From: Mycolicibacterium rhodesiae JS60
GTDB lineage: Bacteria; Actinomycetota; Actinomycetes; Mycobacteriales; Mycobacteriaceae
Assembly (NCBI GenBank): GCA_000230935.2
Contig: AGIQ01000002.1
Location: 1-64,000 of the forward strand
Reading direction: 5' to 3'
DNA: 64,000 nucleotides
Below the pieces are notes generated by a model, which did no database searches, was not told where the DNA came from, and worked only from the letters and a program-made list of their open reading frames with translations. Made by a program: the position numbers and the translations under genes. Positions 36,699 to 44,648 of this stretch are shown in pieces (positions within the stretch are counted from its first letter, which is position 1; the number at the start of each line of letters is the position of its first letter).

Positions 36699-37815
36699 GA
36701 AATACCAAACTGCTTCTGGCACAACGCTTTATCAGGTGCGTTACCGCCACGATCACCGAACGACCCGCAAGCGCGGGTTCAAGACCAAGCGGGATGCCGA
36801 GGCGTTCGCCAACACCGTCGAGGTCAAGAAACTTACCGGCGAGTTCATCCCCGAGACCGCCGGCCGGATCACCGTAGCTGAGCTGGCCCCGGCCTGGCTG
36901 GAACGCAAGAAGCAGATCACCGCGGCGTCGAACTATCGGATGCTGGAATCAGCTTGGCGGGTGCATGTTTCGCCAAAGTGGGGTCGCCGTCAGGTGTCGT
37001 CGGTGTCGATCATTGACATTGAGGCGTGGGTGGCGCAGATGGTCCGCGACGGCCGAGGGGTGACGACGGTGTTGCGGGCGCACGGCGTGCTGTCGGGGAT
37101 CTTGCAGGACGCAGTGAAGGCCCGCCGGTTGGCCGCGAACCCGGCCCGCCGAATTGAGGGATTACCGAAGCGGGTCGCGCGCCGGCACATCTACCTGACT
37201 GCCAATGACGTGCACCGACTGGCTGTCGAATCCGGTACGCACGGGCCGCTGGTGTACGTGCTCGCGTTCTGCGGGCTGCGGTGGGGTGAGGCGATCGCGT
37301 TGCGGGTGCGAGATGTGGAGTTCCTGAAACGTCGTCTGGTGGTGCACGAGAACGCAGTCCAGCTCGGTGTCGATCACGCGGTCGGGCCGACGAAGGGCAA
37401 GCAGGCGCGGTCGGTGCCGGTCCCGTCGTTCGTCCTCGACGAATTGTCGCCGTTGTGCAAGGACAAGACGGCCGAGGATCTGGTGTTCCCCGGCCCGGAC
37501 GGCAAGTATCTGCCGCGGCCGAAGTCGGCGCGCGGGTGGTTCTCCGAGGCGGTCAAGCGGGCCAAGGTGCAGGCGATCACTCCGCACGATCTTCGGCACA
37601 CGTGCGCGTCGCTGGCGATCTCGGGCGGTGTCAACGTCCTGGCCTTGCAACGGATGTTGGGACACAAGAGCGCGAAGGTCACCTTGGACACCTACGCGGA
37701 CCTCTTCGACACCGATCTAGACGCTGTTGCGGTCACCATGAACAACTACGGATTACCTGTAACTGCGTCCAAAGTGCGTCCACGGGGCACCGGTCAGCCC
37801 GTTCAGCAAACATGA
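36685..37815 (+). CDS. int: Tyrosine integrase
   Basis: A 376-residue phage integrase. The N-terminal AP2-like arm-binding part (TTLYQVRYRHDHRTTRKRGF, then KRDAEAFANTVE) is followed by a SAM-like core-binding domain (residues 65-150) and the catalytic domain with Arg in FCGLRWGEA, HDLRH, GHKS and nucleophile Tyr in LDTYADLF, a complete R-H-R-H-Y set. ATG 36685 overlaps the repressor by 14 nt, so both are probably made from one transcript. Its 3' end carries an arm-type repeat and lies 36 nt from attR, the usual int-att order. The target is the tRNA-Ser 3' end. Confidence 0.95.
   Translation: MATIEKYQTASGTTLYQVRYRHDHRTTRKRGFKTKRDAEAFANTVEVKKLTGEFIPETAGRITVAELAPAWLERKKQITAASNYRMLESAWRVHVSPKWGRRQVSSVSIIDIEAWVAQMVRDGRGVTTVLRAHGVLSGILQDAVKARRLAANPARRIEGLPKRVARRHIYLTANDVHRLAVESGTHGPLVYVLAFCGLRWGEAIALRVRDVEFLKRRLVVHENAVQLGVDHAVGPTKGKQARSVPVPSFVLDELSPLCKDKTAEDLVFPGPDGKYLPRPKSARGWFSEAVKRAKVQAITPHDLRHTCASLAISGGVNVLALQRMLGHKSAKVTLDTYADLFDTDLDAVAVTMNNYGLPVTASKVRPRGTGQPVQQT
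37753..37783. repeat. Candidate integrase arm-type site, right copy
   Basis: A near-identical partner of 27004-27034 (27 of 31 positions, direct orientation), beginning TTACCTGTAACTG with two TGCGTCCA units. It lies within the last codons of the integrase gene and 68 bp from the attR core, mirroring the left copy's 74 bp. Confidence 0.65.
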
Positions 37816-37817
37816 AA

Positions 37818-37853
37818 ATAGCCCCTCACCTGCATCGCAGGCTTCGGGGCTAT
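37818..37853 (-). terminator. Element-supplied intrinsic terminator for tRNA-Ser
   Basis: Read on the minus strand, just after the tRNA: stem ATAGCCCC pairs with GGGGCTAT (37846-37853 with 37818-37825), a second inner stem CCTGC/GCAGG closes on a 3-nt loop, and TTTTC follows. It fits an intrinsic terminator and would also end integrase transcription from the other side. Its outer stem overlaps the last bases of the tRNA CCA region by one base pair. Confidence 0.7.
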
Positions 37854-37875
37854 GGCGGTGGCGGAGGGATTTGAA
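37852..37875. other. attR: attR core
   Basis: The right-hand exact copy of the 24-bp att core, forming the 3' end of the intact tRNA-Ser gene. The tRNA is rebuilt here by the element's own copy, so insertion does not destroy it. Confidence 0.92.
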
Positions 37876-37943
37876 CCCTCGGACGGGGGTTACCCGTCAC
37901 ACGCTTTCGAGGCGTGCTCCTTAGGCCGCTCGGACACGCCACC
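37853..37943 (-). tRNA. serU: tRNA-Ser(CGA)
   Basis: A class II tRNA read from 37943 down. The acceptor stem GGTGGCG pairs with CGCCACC; the D-arm has GAGCGGCCTAAGGAGC; the anticodon loop CTCGAAA gives anticodon CGA (codon UCG); a long variable arm and the T-loop GGTTCAAATCC follow. The 3' CCA is encoded (37853-37855). It is 28 nt from the tadA stop. Its 3' end is the attachment site of the element. The gene symbol is by convention only. Confidence 0.95.
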
Positions 37944-37971
37944 GCCGAAGAGCTTACGGGGCGCGGCCGGG

Positions 37972-38493
37972 CTAACCCAAATCGCGCTGACGGGCGAAAA
38001 ACCCCTCCATCAGCGCGGCGCACTCGTGCGCCAGCACTCCCCCGCGCACTTCCGGCCGGTGCGTCAGCCGCCGGTCCCGCACCACGTCCCACAGTGAGCC
38101 TGCCGCACCGGTTTTGGGCTCCCACGCCCCGAACACCACCCGCGCCACCCGCGCCATCACCAGCGCGCCCGCGCACATCGTGCACGGCTCGACGGTCACC
38201 GCCAGCGTCGTTCCCTCCAGCCGCCAGCCGTCGCCGTACACCCGGGCCGCCGCCCGCAACGCCAGGATCTCCGCGTGCGCAGTCGGGTCACCCAGCTGTT
38301 CGCGGGCATTGGCCGCGCGGGCCAGCTCGGTTCCGTCGGGGCCGAACACCACCGCGCCGATCGGCACGTCGTCGTCGCCCGCCAATTCCGCAGCCGAGAT
38401 CGCCGCGCGAATCAACGCTTCGTCAGGCCCCGCCCGATGGCGCCGCTCCTCCTCCTTGGCTCCGCCTGCGGCATCGTCGCCGGCGCGACTCAC
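37972..38493 (-). CDS. tadA: tRNA adenosine(34) deaminase TadA
   Basis: A 173-residue zinc deaminase that converts A34 of tRNA-Arg(ACG) to inosine. The active site is THAEILALRAA (zinc His and catalytic Glu) and VEPCTMCAGALVMARV (two zinc Cys). The N-terminal extension SRAGDDAAGGAKEEERRH is longer than usual, so a start farther in (about residue 24) is possible; ATG 38493 overlaps the partner gene's stop by 4 nt. It corresponds to Rv3752c in gene order. Confidence 0.93.
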   Translation of the reverse strand: MSRAGDDAAGGAKEEERRHRAGPDEALIRAAISAAELAGDDDVPIGAVVFGPDGTELARAANAREQLGDPTAHAEILALRAAARVYGDGWRLEGTTLAVTVEPCTMCAGALVMARVARVVFGAWEPKTGAAGSLWDVVRDRRLTHRPEVRGGVLAHECAALMEGFFARQRDLG

Positions 38494-39008
38494 CGCTCGA
38501 GGCGGTCGAGCACGGCTGCCAGCTCGTCGGCAAACCCCATCTCCCGCGCGATCCGGCCGAGCTGCTCGTCGGCATAGAGATCGGTTTCGTCCAGGATCAC
38601 GCTGAGCACCGGTTCCGGCAGCCCGATATCGGCCAGCACGCCCAGATCACCCTCTTCGAAAGGGTCGGCATCTTCGAGGTCTTCGGGCGAGATATCGGCG
38701 TCCAACGTCTCCAGCGCCTCGGCCGCAATGTCGTAATCCAGCGCCGCCGTCGCGTCCGACAGCAGCAGCCGAGTGCCCGCCGGCGCGGGTCGCACGATCA
38801 AGAAGAACTCGTCGTCGATGTCCAACAGCCCGAACACCGCACCGGCACTGCGCAATTCTCGCAACTCCGTCTCGGCTGCGCTCAAGCTGGTCAACACCTT
38901 CGTGCTCATGGCCGAGCAACGCCACTTGCCGTCCTCGCGAACCACGGCAACCGCGAAGCCATCCGGGGTGTCCGACCCCGGGCTGTTCTGCGCTCGCTGT
39001 GCTGCCAT
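38490..39008 (-). CDS. tRNA adenosine deaminase-associated protein (Rv3753c-like)
   Basis: A 172-residue acidic protein always found beside tadA in actinobacteria; its own activity is unknown. Recognisable: FAVAVVREDGKWRCSAMS, LLDIDDEFFLIVRP and a C-terminal EPVLSVILDETDLYADEQLG. ATG 39008 is preferred: TAGCGT, a TANNNT -10, lies 8 nt upstream and there is no ribosome site, so the mRNA may be nearly leaderless. ATG 39038 is an alternative. It is divergent from tyrA. Confidence 0.85.
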   Translation of the reverse strand: MAAQRAQNSPGSDTPDGFAVAVVREDGKWRCSAMSTKVLTSLSAAETELRELRSAGAVFGLLDIDDEFFLIVRPAPAGTRLLLSDATAALDYDIAAEALETLDADISPEDLEDADPFEEGDLGVLADIGLPEPVLSVILDETDLYADEQLGRIAREMGFADELAAVLDRLER

Positions 39009-39089
39009 GGGCGCATACGCTAGTCGCTGATCAGGCATTTTGACCAGGTACCCATCGGTCGTGGCGCGTTGATATGCCAACCTGGAGAC

Positions 39090-40046
39090 GTGACGAAGAC
39101 ACCCGTGTGCGTCCTCGGGCTTGGACTGATCGGCGGGTCGCTGTTGCGCGCGGCAGTCGCCGCCGGCCGTGAAGCGTTCGGATACAACCGGTCCGTCGAG
39201 GGCGCCCAAGGTGCCCGATTCGACGGTTTCGCCTCCACCACCGACCTCACCGAGGCCCTGCAGTGGGCCGCCGATCGCGACGCACTGATCGTCCTGGCGG
39301 TCCCCATGCCGGCGCTGTCCTTGCTACTGGGACACATCAAAGACGTCGCCGCCGATTGTCCGCTGACCGACGTCATCAGCGTCAAGGGCGCCGTTCTCGA
39401 CGAGGTGAGGCAGGCCGGGCTGCTCGACCGCTACGTCGGCGGTCACCCGATGGCCGGCACCGCACACTCAGGCTGGGCCGCGGGCGATGCCAGGCTGTTC
39501 GCCGGTGCGCCGTGGGTCCTCAGCGTCGACGAACACGTCGACGCAACGGTGTGGGCGCAGGTGATGGACCTGGCCCTGGACTGCCGTGCCGTCGTCGTCC
39601 CCGCCAAGTCCGATGAGCACGACGCTGCCGCGGCGAGCATCTCCCATCTGCCGCACCTGCTGGCCGAGGCGCTGGCCGTGACGGCCGCCGAGGTGCCGCT
39701 GTCGTTCGCCCTGGCGGCGGGCTCGTTCCGCGACGGCACCCGGGTCGCGGCCACCGCCCCCGACCTCGTCCGCGCGATGTGCGAGGCCAATGCCGACCAG
39801 CTGTTGCCGGCCCTGGACCGTGCGCTGGAGCTGTTGAAGCAGTCCCGTGATTCGTTGGCACAGAAGGGCTCGGTGGCCGAGCTGGTCGAGGACGGCCATG
39901 CCGCCCGCATCCGCTACGACAGCTTCTCGCGCCCGCAGATCGTGACGATCGCCATCGGCGAAGAGAATTGGCGGGAAGAGCTGGCCGCCGCCGGTCGCGC
40001 CGGCGGGGTGGTCAGATCCGCTCTGCCAATCCTGGGTAGTCGGTGA
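39090..40046 (+). CDS. tyrA: Prephenate dehydrogenase TyrA
   Basis: A 318-residue NAD(P)-dependent enzyme that converts prephenate to 4-hydroxyphenylpyruvate for tyrosine synthesis. The Rossmann motif [19 protein letters not shown] is at the N-terminus; [13 protein letters not shown] holds the conserved His/Ser substrate region; [19 protein letters not shown] follows. No ACT domain is present. The GTG 39090 start has CTGGAG close upstream and puts the dinucleotide motif at residue 5-10; a TTG at 39069 is less likely. It matches Rv3754 in position. Its 3' end overlaps the convergent next gene by 35 nt. Confidence 0.9.
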   Translation: MTKTPVCVLGLGLIGGSLLRAAVAAGREAFGYNRSVEGAQGARFDGFASTTDLTEALQWAADRDALIVLAVPMPALSLLLGHIKDVAADCPLTDVISVKGAVLDEVRQAGLLDRYVGGHPMAGTAHSGWAAGDARLFAGAPWVLSVDEHVDATVWAQVMDLALDCRAVVVPAKSDEHDAAAASISHLPHLLAEALAVTAAEVPLSFALAAGSFRDGTRVAATAPDLVRAMCEANADQLLPALDRALELLKQSRDSLAQKGSVAELVEDGHAARIRYDSFSRPQIVTIAIGEENWREELAAAGRAGGVVRSALPILGSR

Positions 40047-40614
40047 TGAATCCGTCGGTGTCGACGGTGATCGTGGTCTGGGCCACCGGCGAGTGCAGCT
40101 TGATGCCGTCGCGGCCGTCCGGGCCGAGGCTGCTGTAGCTGATCGTCGCCTGACTGACGGTCAGGTCGGGCAAACTCACGTACACCACCGGCAAGCTCAC
40201 CGAATCGGCCCGCCGGTACAGGCCGGTGCGGCGGATCGGCAGTGCGTTGAAGAACGGGCTGAAGACGACGTCGACGTCGAGTGCGCCCTCGTAGGAGGCC
40301 CTGGTCTGGCCCTGGTGGTCGGTGATGAGCCACATATTCTCTTCGTCGCGGGCGATCGACAGTTGCCGGTCCCGCTCGGCGAGGGTGACGCTCATGGACA
40401 GCCGCTTGGTGGCGCCCGTCTCGTCGGTCACCAGGTCGTAGGACGCGCTGAAGGCGGGGTTCGTCGCGGCAGCCGAGGCGACGATGCGGCCGTACGCCTT
40501 GATCCGGCTGCCCGATAGCTGGACCCGGGCCGATTCCATCCGCGAATCATCATGTGCGCGCCAGGTCAGGATGGCCGGCCAGGCGCTTTCTGTCGCGTCG
40601 TTGGCTGCACTCAC
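40012..40614 (-). CDS. Putative glycolipid-binding protein (Rv3755c-like)
   Basis: A 200-residue beta-rich protein of the glycolipid-binding family (PF06475 type): [16 protein letters not shown] at the start, [14 protein letters not shown], then the beta-barrel strands [20 protein letters not shown] and [13 protein letters not shown]. The GTG 40614 start overlaps the permease stop by 4 nt, so it is translated with the transporter. M. tuberculosis has the same neighbour order. The biochemical role is unproven. Confidence 0.78.
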   Translation of the reverse strand: MSAANDATESAWPAILTWRAHDDSRMESARVQLSGSRIKAYGRIVASAAATNPAFSASYDLVTDETGATKRLSMSVTLAERDRQLSIARDEENMWLITDHQGQTRASYEGALDVDVVFSPFFNALPIRRTGLYRRADSVSLPVVYVSLPDLTVSQATISYSSLGPDGRDGIKLHSPVAQTTITVDTDGFITDYPGLAERI

Positions 40615-41399
40615 CCGTCTACCGTATGCGACGGACCACCCCGTTCGTAACCAGGTGGCGAACTGCGGCCCTTCCGTGACGTGGGTGCTTGCGCATCGAA
40701 ACTCACCTCGTCGTCGATCAGTGGTTGCGGCATCCGCCGGATTCGCCCGGTGCCGGGCACCGACGCCCACACCGCCAACGCCAGCAGTGCGTCGAGCACC
40801 AGGGCCAACGCCGTCACCAACAACGCCCCCACCAGGGCCAGGTAGAACTGGCGGACCTTGATGCCGTCGATCAGGTAGCGACCCAGCCCGCCCAGGCTGG
40901 CGTACGCGGCCACCGTCGCGGTCGCGACGACCTGCAGCGTGGCGGTGCGCAGCCCACCCAAGATCAACGGCAGTGCGTTGGGCACTTCGACGCGCAGCAA
41001 AACCCGCGTCTCGGTCATCCCCATCGAGCGGGCGGCATCCTTGACTGCGGGGTCGACGTTCGCGATCCCGGCGTACGTGCCCGCCAGTAGCGGCGGGATG
41101 CCCAGCAGCATCAGCGCGACGGTCGGCGGCAGCAGTCCCAGCCCCCACAGCAGCACACCGAGCAGTAGCACCCCGAGGGTGGGCAGCGCGCGCAGCGCGT
41201 TGACCCCGGTGACGACCAGGAACGTGCCGCGCCCGGTGTGCCCGATCGCCATCCCGATCGGGATGGCGATCAGGGCAGAGAAGACGACAGCGACCGCGGT
41301 GTACTGCAGGTGCTCGAGGATGCGCACCCCCAGACCGGCCTTCCCCTCCCAGTTGGTGGCGGTGAAGATGTAGGCGAGCGCCTGATGCAGGAAGTTCAT
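40611..41399 (-). CDS. proZ: Osmolyte ABC transporter permease (ProZ-type)
   Basis: A 262-residue inner-membrane permease with about six helices and the ProW-type EAA loop (KDAARSMGMTETRVLLRVEVPNALPLI). It is the second permease of a glycine-betaine/choline/proline-type importer, matching Rv3756c. ATG 41399 overlaps the previous permease by 4 nt. The C-terminal tail beyond residue 225 is hydrophilic and longer than usual. Confidence 0.9.
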   Translation of the reverse strand: MNFLHQALAYIFTATNWEGKAGLGVRILEHLQYTAVAVVFSALIAIPIGMAIGHTGRGTFLVVTGVNALRALPTLGVLLLGVLLWGLGLLPPTVALMLLGIPPLLAGTYAGIANVDPAVKDAARSMGMTETRVLLRVEVPNALPLILGGLRTATLQVVATATVAAYASLGGLGRYLIDGIKVRQFYLALVGALLVTALALVLDALLALAVWASVPGTGRIRRMPQPLIDDEVSFDAQAPTSRKGRSSPPGYERGGPSHTVDG

Positions 41400-42040
41400 G
41401 ACGACGCCTTCACCCGGGCCCAGGGCGTGATGAGCCGGCCGGCCAGCAGGATCAGCACGTCGATGATGATCGCCAGCAGGAAGATCGCGATGATGCCCGC
41501 GACGATCTGGTCGCTCTTGTCCGCCTGATAACCCTCGGTGAACCAGGTTCCCAGCCCGCCGATCCCGATGACCGAGCCCACCGACACCATCGAGATGTTG
41601 GTCACCGCGACCACCCGCAGCCCGGCGATGAGCACCGGAATCGACAGCGGCAGTTCGACTTTGACCATCCTGGATAACCTGGTGTAGCCGACCGCGGTGG
41701 CGGCGTCACGCACTTGGGCGGGCACCGCGTCGAGCGCCTCGGGCACGGCCCGAACCAGCAGCGCGGTGGTGTAGAGGGTGAGGGCGACGATCACGTTGGC
41801 CTCGTCGAGGATGCGGGTCGGGATGATCAGCGGCAGCACCACGAACAACGCCAGCGACGGGATGGTGAAGATGATGCTGGCCGTCACGGTGGTCAGGCGC
41901 CGCAGCGCGGTGGTCCGCCAGACGTAGGCGCCGAGCGGCACCGCGATGATCAGCCCCAGCACCACCGGAACCAGCGAGAGCCGAAGATGGATCACCGTCA
42001 GCAGCCACGCTTTGTCCAGATGGGTCAGCAGATAGTTCAT
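41396..42040 (-). CDS. proW: Osmolyte ABC transporter permease (ProW-type)
   Basis: A 214-residue permease with about five to six helices and EAA loop RDAATAVGYTRLSRMVKVELPLSIPVLIAGL. It forms the channel with the ProZ-type subunit and matches Rv3757c. It starts 2 nt after the ATPase stop. Confidence 0.9.
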   Translation of the reverse strand: MNYLLTHLDKAWLLTVIHLRLSLVPVVLGLIIAVPLGAYVWRTTALRRLTTVTASIIFTIPSLALFVVLPLIIPTRILDEANVIVALTLYTTALLVRAVPEALDAVPAQVRDAATAVGYTRLSRMVKVELPLSIPVLIAGLRVVAVTNISMVSVGSVIGIGGLGTWFTEGYQADKSDQIVAGIIAIFLLAIIIDVLILLAGRLITPWARVKASS

Positions 42041-42042
42041 AC

Positions 42043-43143
42043 TCAGCCGGTCCGCCGTTGGACTTCCAGCGCCTCCAGAACGTCGCCGGCTTTCACCCCG
42101 CCGATCACCTGACCATCGTCGTCGACGGCCACCCCCAGCCCGGCCGGCGAGGACAGCGCCGCATCCAGGGCCAGCCGAAGCGTGCCGTCCGGCCCGAACA
42201 GCGATCCGCCCGCAATAGTGCTGTCGTACAAGGAACTTCCACCGCGGTGCAGCTGCACACCTTCAGCGTTGAGCCACGCATACGGCCGGCCGTCGTCCTT
42301 GGTCACCAGCCGCCATTGCCCCGGCTGCAAGGAGAGCGCGTCGATCTCGGCCTCTTTGACCGTCTGAATGTCGTGCAGCGGCAACCCGGCCGCCTGCCGG
42401 AACTGCAGGCCCCGGTAGCCGCGGTCAGTGCCGATGAAGCTGGAGACGAATTCGTTTGCGGGATTGGACAACAGCCGCGCCGGCGCATCGTACTGCTGCA
42501 GAGTACCGCCGGGCCCGAACACCGCGACCCGGTCACCGAGCTTGATCGCCTCGTCGATGTCGTGAGTGACGAAAACGATGGTCTTCTGCAATTCGCCCTG
42601 CAGGCGCAGGATTTCGGCCTGCAGTTCGTCGCGCACCACCGGGTCGACCGCCGAGAACGGTTCGTCCATCAACAGCACCGGCGGATCGGCAGCCAAGGCG
42701 CGGGCGACGCCGACCCGCTGCTGCTGGCCGCCCGACAACTGCGCCGGATACCGGTCCCCCAGTTTGGGATCCAGACCCACCCGCTCCAACACCTCGTAGG
42801 CGGCCTTGCGCGCCGTGCGCCGTGACTCACCCTTGAGCACCGGCACCGTCGCGACGTTGTCGATCACCCGCTGGTGCGGCATCAGCCCACCGCTTTGAAT
42901 GACATAGCCGATGCCGAGTCGCAGCTTCACCGGATTGACGGTGGCGATGTCGCGGCCGGCCACGGTGATCGTGCCGGAGGTGGGGTCGATCATCCGGTTG
43001 ATCATCCGCATCGAGGTGGTCTTGCCGCAGCCCGACGGGCCGACGAAGACCGTCAGTGTGCCGGTCGGCACCTCCATGCTCAGATCGTCGACGGCGACGG
43101 TGCCATCCGGGTACGTCTTGGTGACCGCTTCGAAGGTGATCAT
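42043..43143 (-). CDS. proV: Osmolyte ABC transporter ATPase (ProV-type)
   Basis: A 366-residue ATPase. Walker A GPSGCGKTT (about 34-42), Q-loop YVIQSGGLMPHQRV, signature LSGGQQQRVGVARAL, Walker B VLLMDEPFSAVD and switch His VTHDIDEAI are complete. The C-terminal 110 residues are a CBS-like regulatory part (GVQLHRGGSSLYDSTIAGG), which in OpuA senses ionic strength. It matches Rv3758c and drives osmoprotectant uptake. Confidence 0.93.
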   Translation of the reverse strand: MITFEAVTKTYPDGTVAVDDLSMEVPTGTLTVFVGPSGCGKTTSMRMINRMIDPTSGTITVAGRDIATVNPVKLRLGIGYVIQSGGLMPHQRVIDNVATVPVLKGESRRTARKAAYEVLERVGLDPKLGDRYPAQLSGGQQQRVGVARALAADPPVLLMDEPFSAVDPVVRDELQAEILRLQGELQKTIVFVTHDIDEAIKLGDRVAVFGPGGTLQQYDAPARLLSNPANEFVSSFIGTDRGYRGLQFRQAAGLPLHDIQTVKEAEIDALSLQPGQWRLVTKDDGRPYAWLNAEGVQLHRGGSSLYDSTIAGGSLFGPDGTLRLALDAALSSPAGLGVAVDDDGQVIGGVKAGDVLEALEVQRRTG

Positions 43144-44088
43144 CTATTTCCCGATCGGCTTGTCGAAACCGTTGTCGCGGATCCATTTTTGCGCTGCCTC
43201 GTCGGGATCGACCCCGGAGTTCCCAGACACCGCGGTGTTGAGTTCGATCAGGCCCTCGGTGCTCAGCTTGGCCGACACCGCATCGAGCACCTGCTTGAGT
43301 TCGTCGGATTTCTTCTGCGAACTGACCAGCGGCACAACGTTGGCGGCCAGGAAGTTGTTTTTCGGGTCCTCGAGCACCACCAGCTTGTTCTGCGGGATCG
43401 CCGGTGACGTGCTGAAAATGTCGGCGGCAGTGACGGTGCCGTCCACCAGCGCACGCACCGTCGCCGGACCACCGCCATCACTGATCGCGACGAAGTTGTC
43501 CGGCTTGATATCCAGGCCGTACTTGGCTTTCAGCCCGGGCAGCCCCTCGGTGCGGTTGAGGAATTCCGAGGGTGCACCGAACTTGACCTCTGCGGAGTGC
43601 GCGGCCAAATCCCCGATTGTCTTGAGATTCCACTTCTGCGCGGTGGATTCGGAAACCGCGACAGTGTCGGTGTCGTTGGCCGGCGAGGGCGTCAGGATCG
43701 ACAAATCACCGGGAAGCGCCCGGACCAACGCCAGCTCCACCTGGTCGGGTGTGGTCACCGTGGTCTTGGGATCGAAGTACTGCAACAGATTTCCGGTGTA
43801 CTCGGGCACCAGGTCGATCGAGTGATCGCGGACCGCGGGGATGTAGGTCTCTCGGCTGCCGATGCCAAATTGCCGCCCCACCGTGAAACCGTTCGCCTCT
43901 AAGGCCTGCGCATAGATCTCGGCGATGATCTTCGATTCCGGGAAGTCCGCGGATCCCACGACGAGCGTCTTGAGATCACCCGACGCCGATCCGCCGCCAA
44001 GCGGGTTAGCACTCCCGCACCCCGCGACTACCAGCATGAACAGCGTCGCTACCAACCACAATCGCTTGCCGCCCCGCGACGCCTTCAT
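43144..44088 (-). CDS. proX: Osmolyte-binding lipoprotein (ProX-type)
   Basis: A 314-residue substrate-binding lipoprotein: signal ending VAGCGS with lipidated Cys24, then the OpuAC/ProX type II fold (VVGSADFPESKIIAEIYAQA, LVPEYTGNLLQYF, SLTVSPANDTDT-like region). The DFPES and EYTGN blocks line the quaternary-ammonium pocket. Stop to start spacing to the ATPase gene is zero (43143/43144). It matches Rv3759c and is the first gene of the four-gene operon. Confidence 0.93.
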   Translation of the reverse strand: MKASRGGKRLWLVATLFMLVVAGCGSANPLGGGSASGDLKTLVVGSADFPESKIIAEIYAQALEANGFTVGRQFGIGSRETYIPAVRDHSIDLVPEYTGNLLQYFDPKTTVTTPDQVELALVRALPGDLSILTPSPANDTDTVAVSESTAQKWNLKTIGDLAAHSAEVKFGAPSEFLNRTEGLPGLKAKYGLDIKPDNFVAISDGGGPATVRALVDGTVTAADIFSTSPAIPQNKLVVLEDPKNNFLAANVVPLVSSQKKSDELKQVLDAVSAKLSTEGLIELNTAVSGNSGVDPDEAAQKWIRDNGFDKPIGK

Positions 44089-44200
44089 GTGCGTCCTCTC
44101 ACCCGGCCCGTTTCACCGACAGTAACGGCACTGACCGCCACCCGCCCAGGTTTGCACCCCGGTTGTTTGCTTATCGCCCCGAAAGGGCAAAGATGACGTG

Positions 44201-44572
44201 ATGAGCAGTGAATTGCCGGGACCGCCCAACGAGTCGATGCCACCGGTTGCGCCTGCGCCGACGCCACCGGAACCGCCCGCGCCCGGGCCGGTCGCAAACG
44301 TGTCGGAGGTCAAGTTCACCCGGGCTGCGGCATTGTGGTCGTCGGTGATCGCCGGGTTCTTGGTCCTGACGGTCCTGCTGATCTTCATCGCGCAGAACAC
44401 CGAATCGGCGTCGTTCGCGTTCTTCGGCTGGCACTGGTCGCTTCCGTTAGGGGTGGCGATCCTGATGGCGGCGGTGGCCGGCGGCCTGGTGACCGTCCTG
44501 GCCGGCGCGGCGCGGATCTTCCAGCTCCGCCGTGCGGCGAAGAAGAACCTGAAGGCGGCCCGTCAGATCTAG
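44201..44572 (+). CDS. LapA-like two-helix membrane protein (Rv3760-like)
   Basis: A 123-residue protein with a Pro-rich N-terminus (PPVAPAPTPPEPPAPGP), two membrane helices (LWSSVIAGFLVLTVLLIFIA and VAILMAAVAGGLVTVLAG) joined by QNTESASFAFFGWHWSLPLG, and a basic tail. The pattern is that of DUF1049/LapA proteins. ATG 44201 has GAAAGGG upstream; GTG 44198 is equally possible. In M. tuberculosis the next gene is Rv3761c; here a PGRS gene intervenes. Confidence 0.82.
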   Translation: MSSELPGPPNESMPPVAPAPTPPEPPAPGPVANVSEVKFTRAAALWSSVIAGFLVLTVLLIFIAQNTESASFAFFGWHWSLPLGVAILMAAVAGGLVTVLAGAARIFQLRRAAKKNLKAARQI

Positions 44573-44648
44573 CCGAACATCGCCAGACCATGTCAAAGCT
44601 ACAGCGGGGCAACAGTTTCCGACGTCGCCAGCGGTTGACCGAACCGCC

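Larger units (their letters stand above)
26906..37875. mobile_element. Integrative phage-satellite-like element in tRNA-Ser, 10.97 kb
   Basis: The element is bounded by identical 24-bp sequences (26906-26929 and 37852-37875), the right copy being the 3' end of tRNA-Ser(CGA). Cargo: tyrosine integrase and repressor on the plus strand next to attR, then a leftward operon of Xis, small proteins, RepA-like helicase, HNH nuclease, large terminase, portal, MuF-like protein, scaffold, capsid and a connector-like protein. No tail, tape-measure, holin, lysin or head-protease gene is present. Size and content recall phiRv1/phiRv2 of M. tuberculosis and the capsid-forming phage-inducible islands of other bacteria: it could build and fill heads but would need a helper phage for tails and lysis. 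All its genes look intact. Confidence 0.9.

Noticed and set aside
26906..37875. Complete temperate prophage
   Set aside because: No tail, tape-measure, lysis or protease gene is found within the att sites, and the length is too short for a full mycobacteriophage.
40615..41148. N-terminal extension of the glycolipid-binding-like protein
   Set aside because: The upstream part of that frame is Arg-rich and overlaps the permease gene in another frame; a GTG at 40614 coupled to the permease stop explains the gene.
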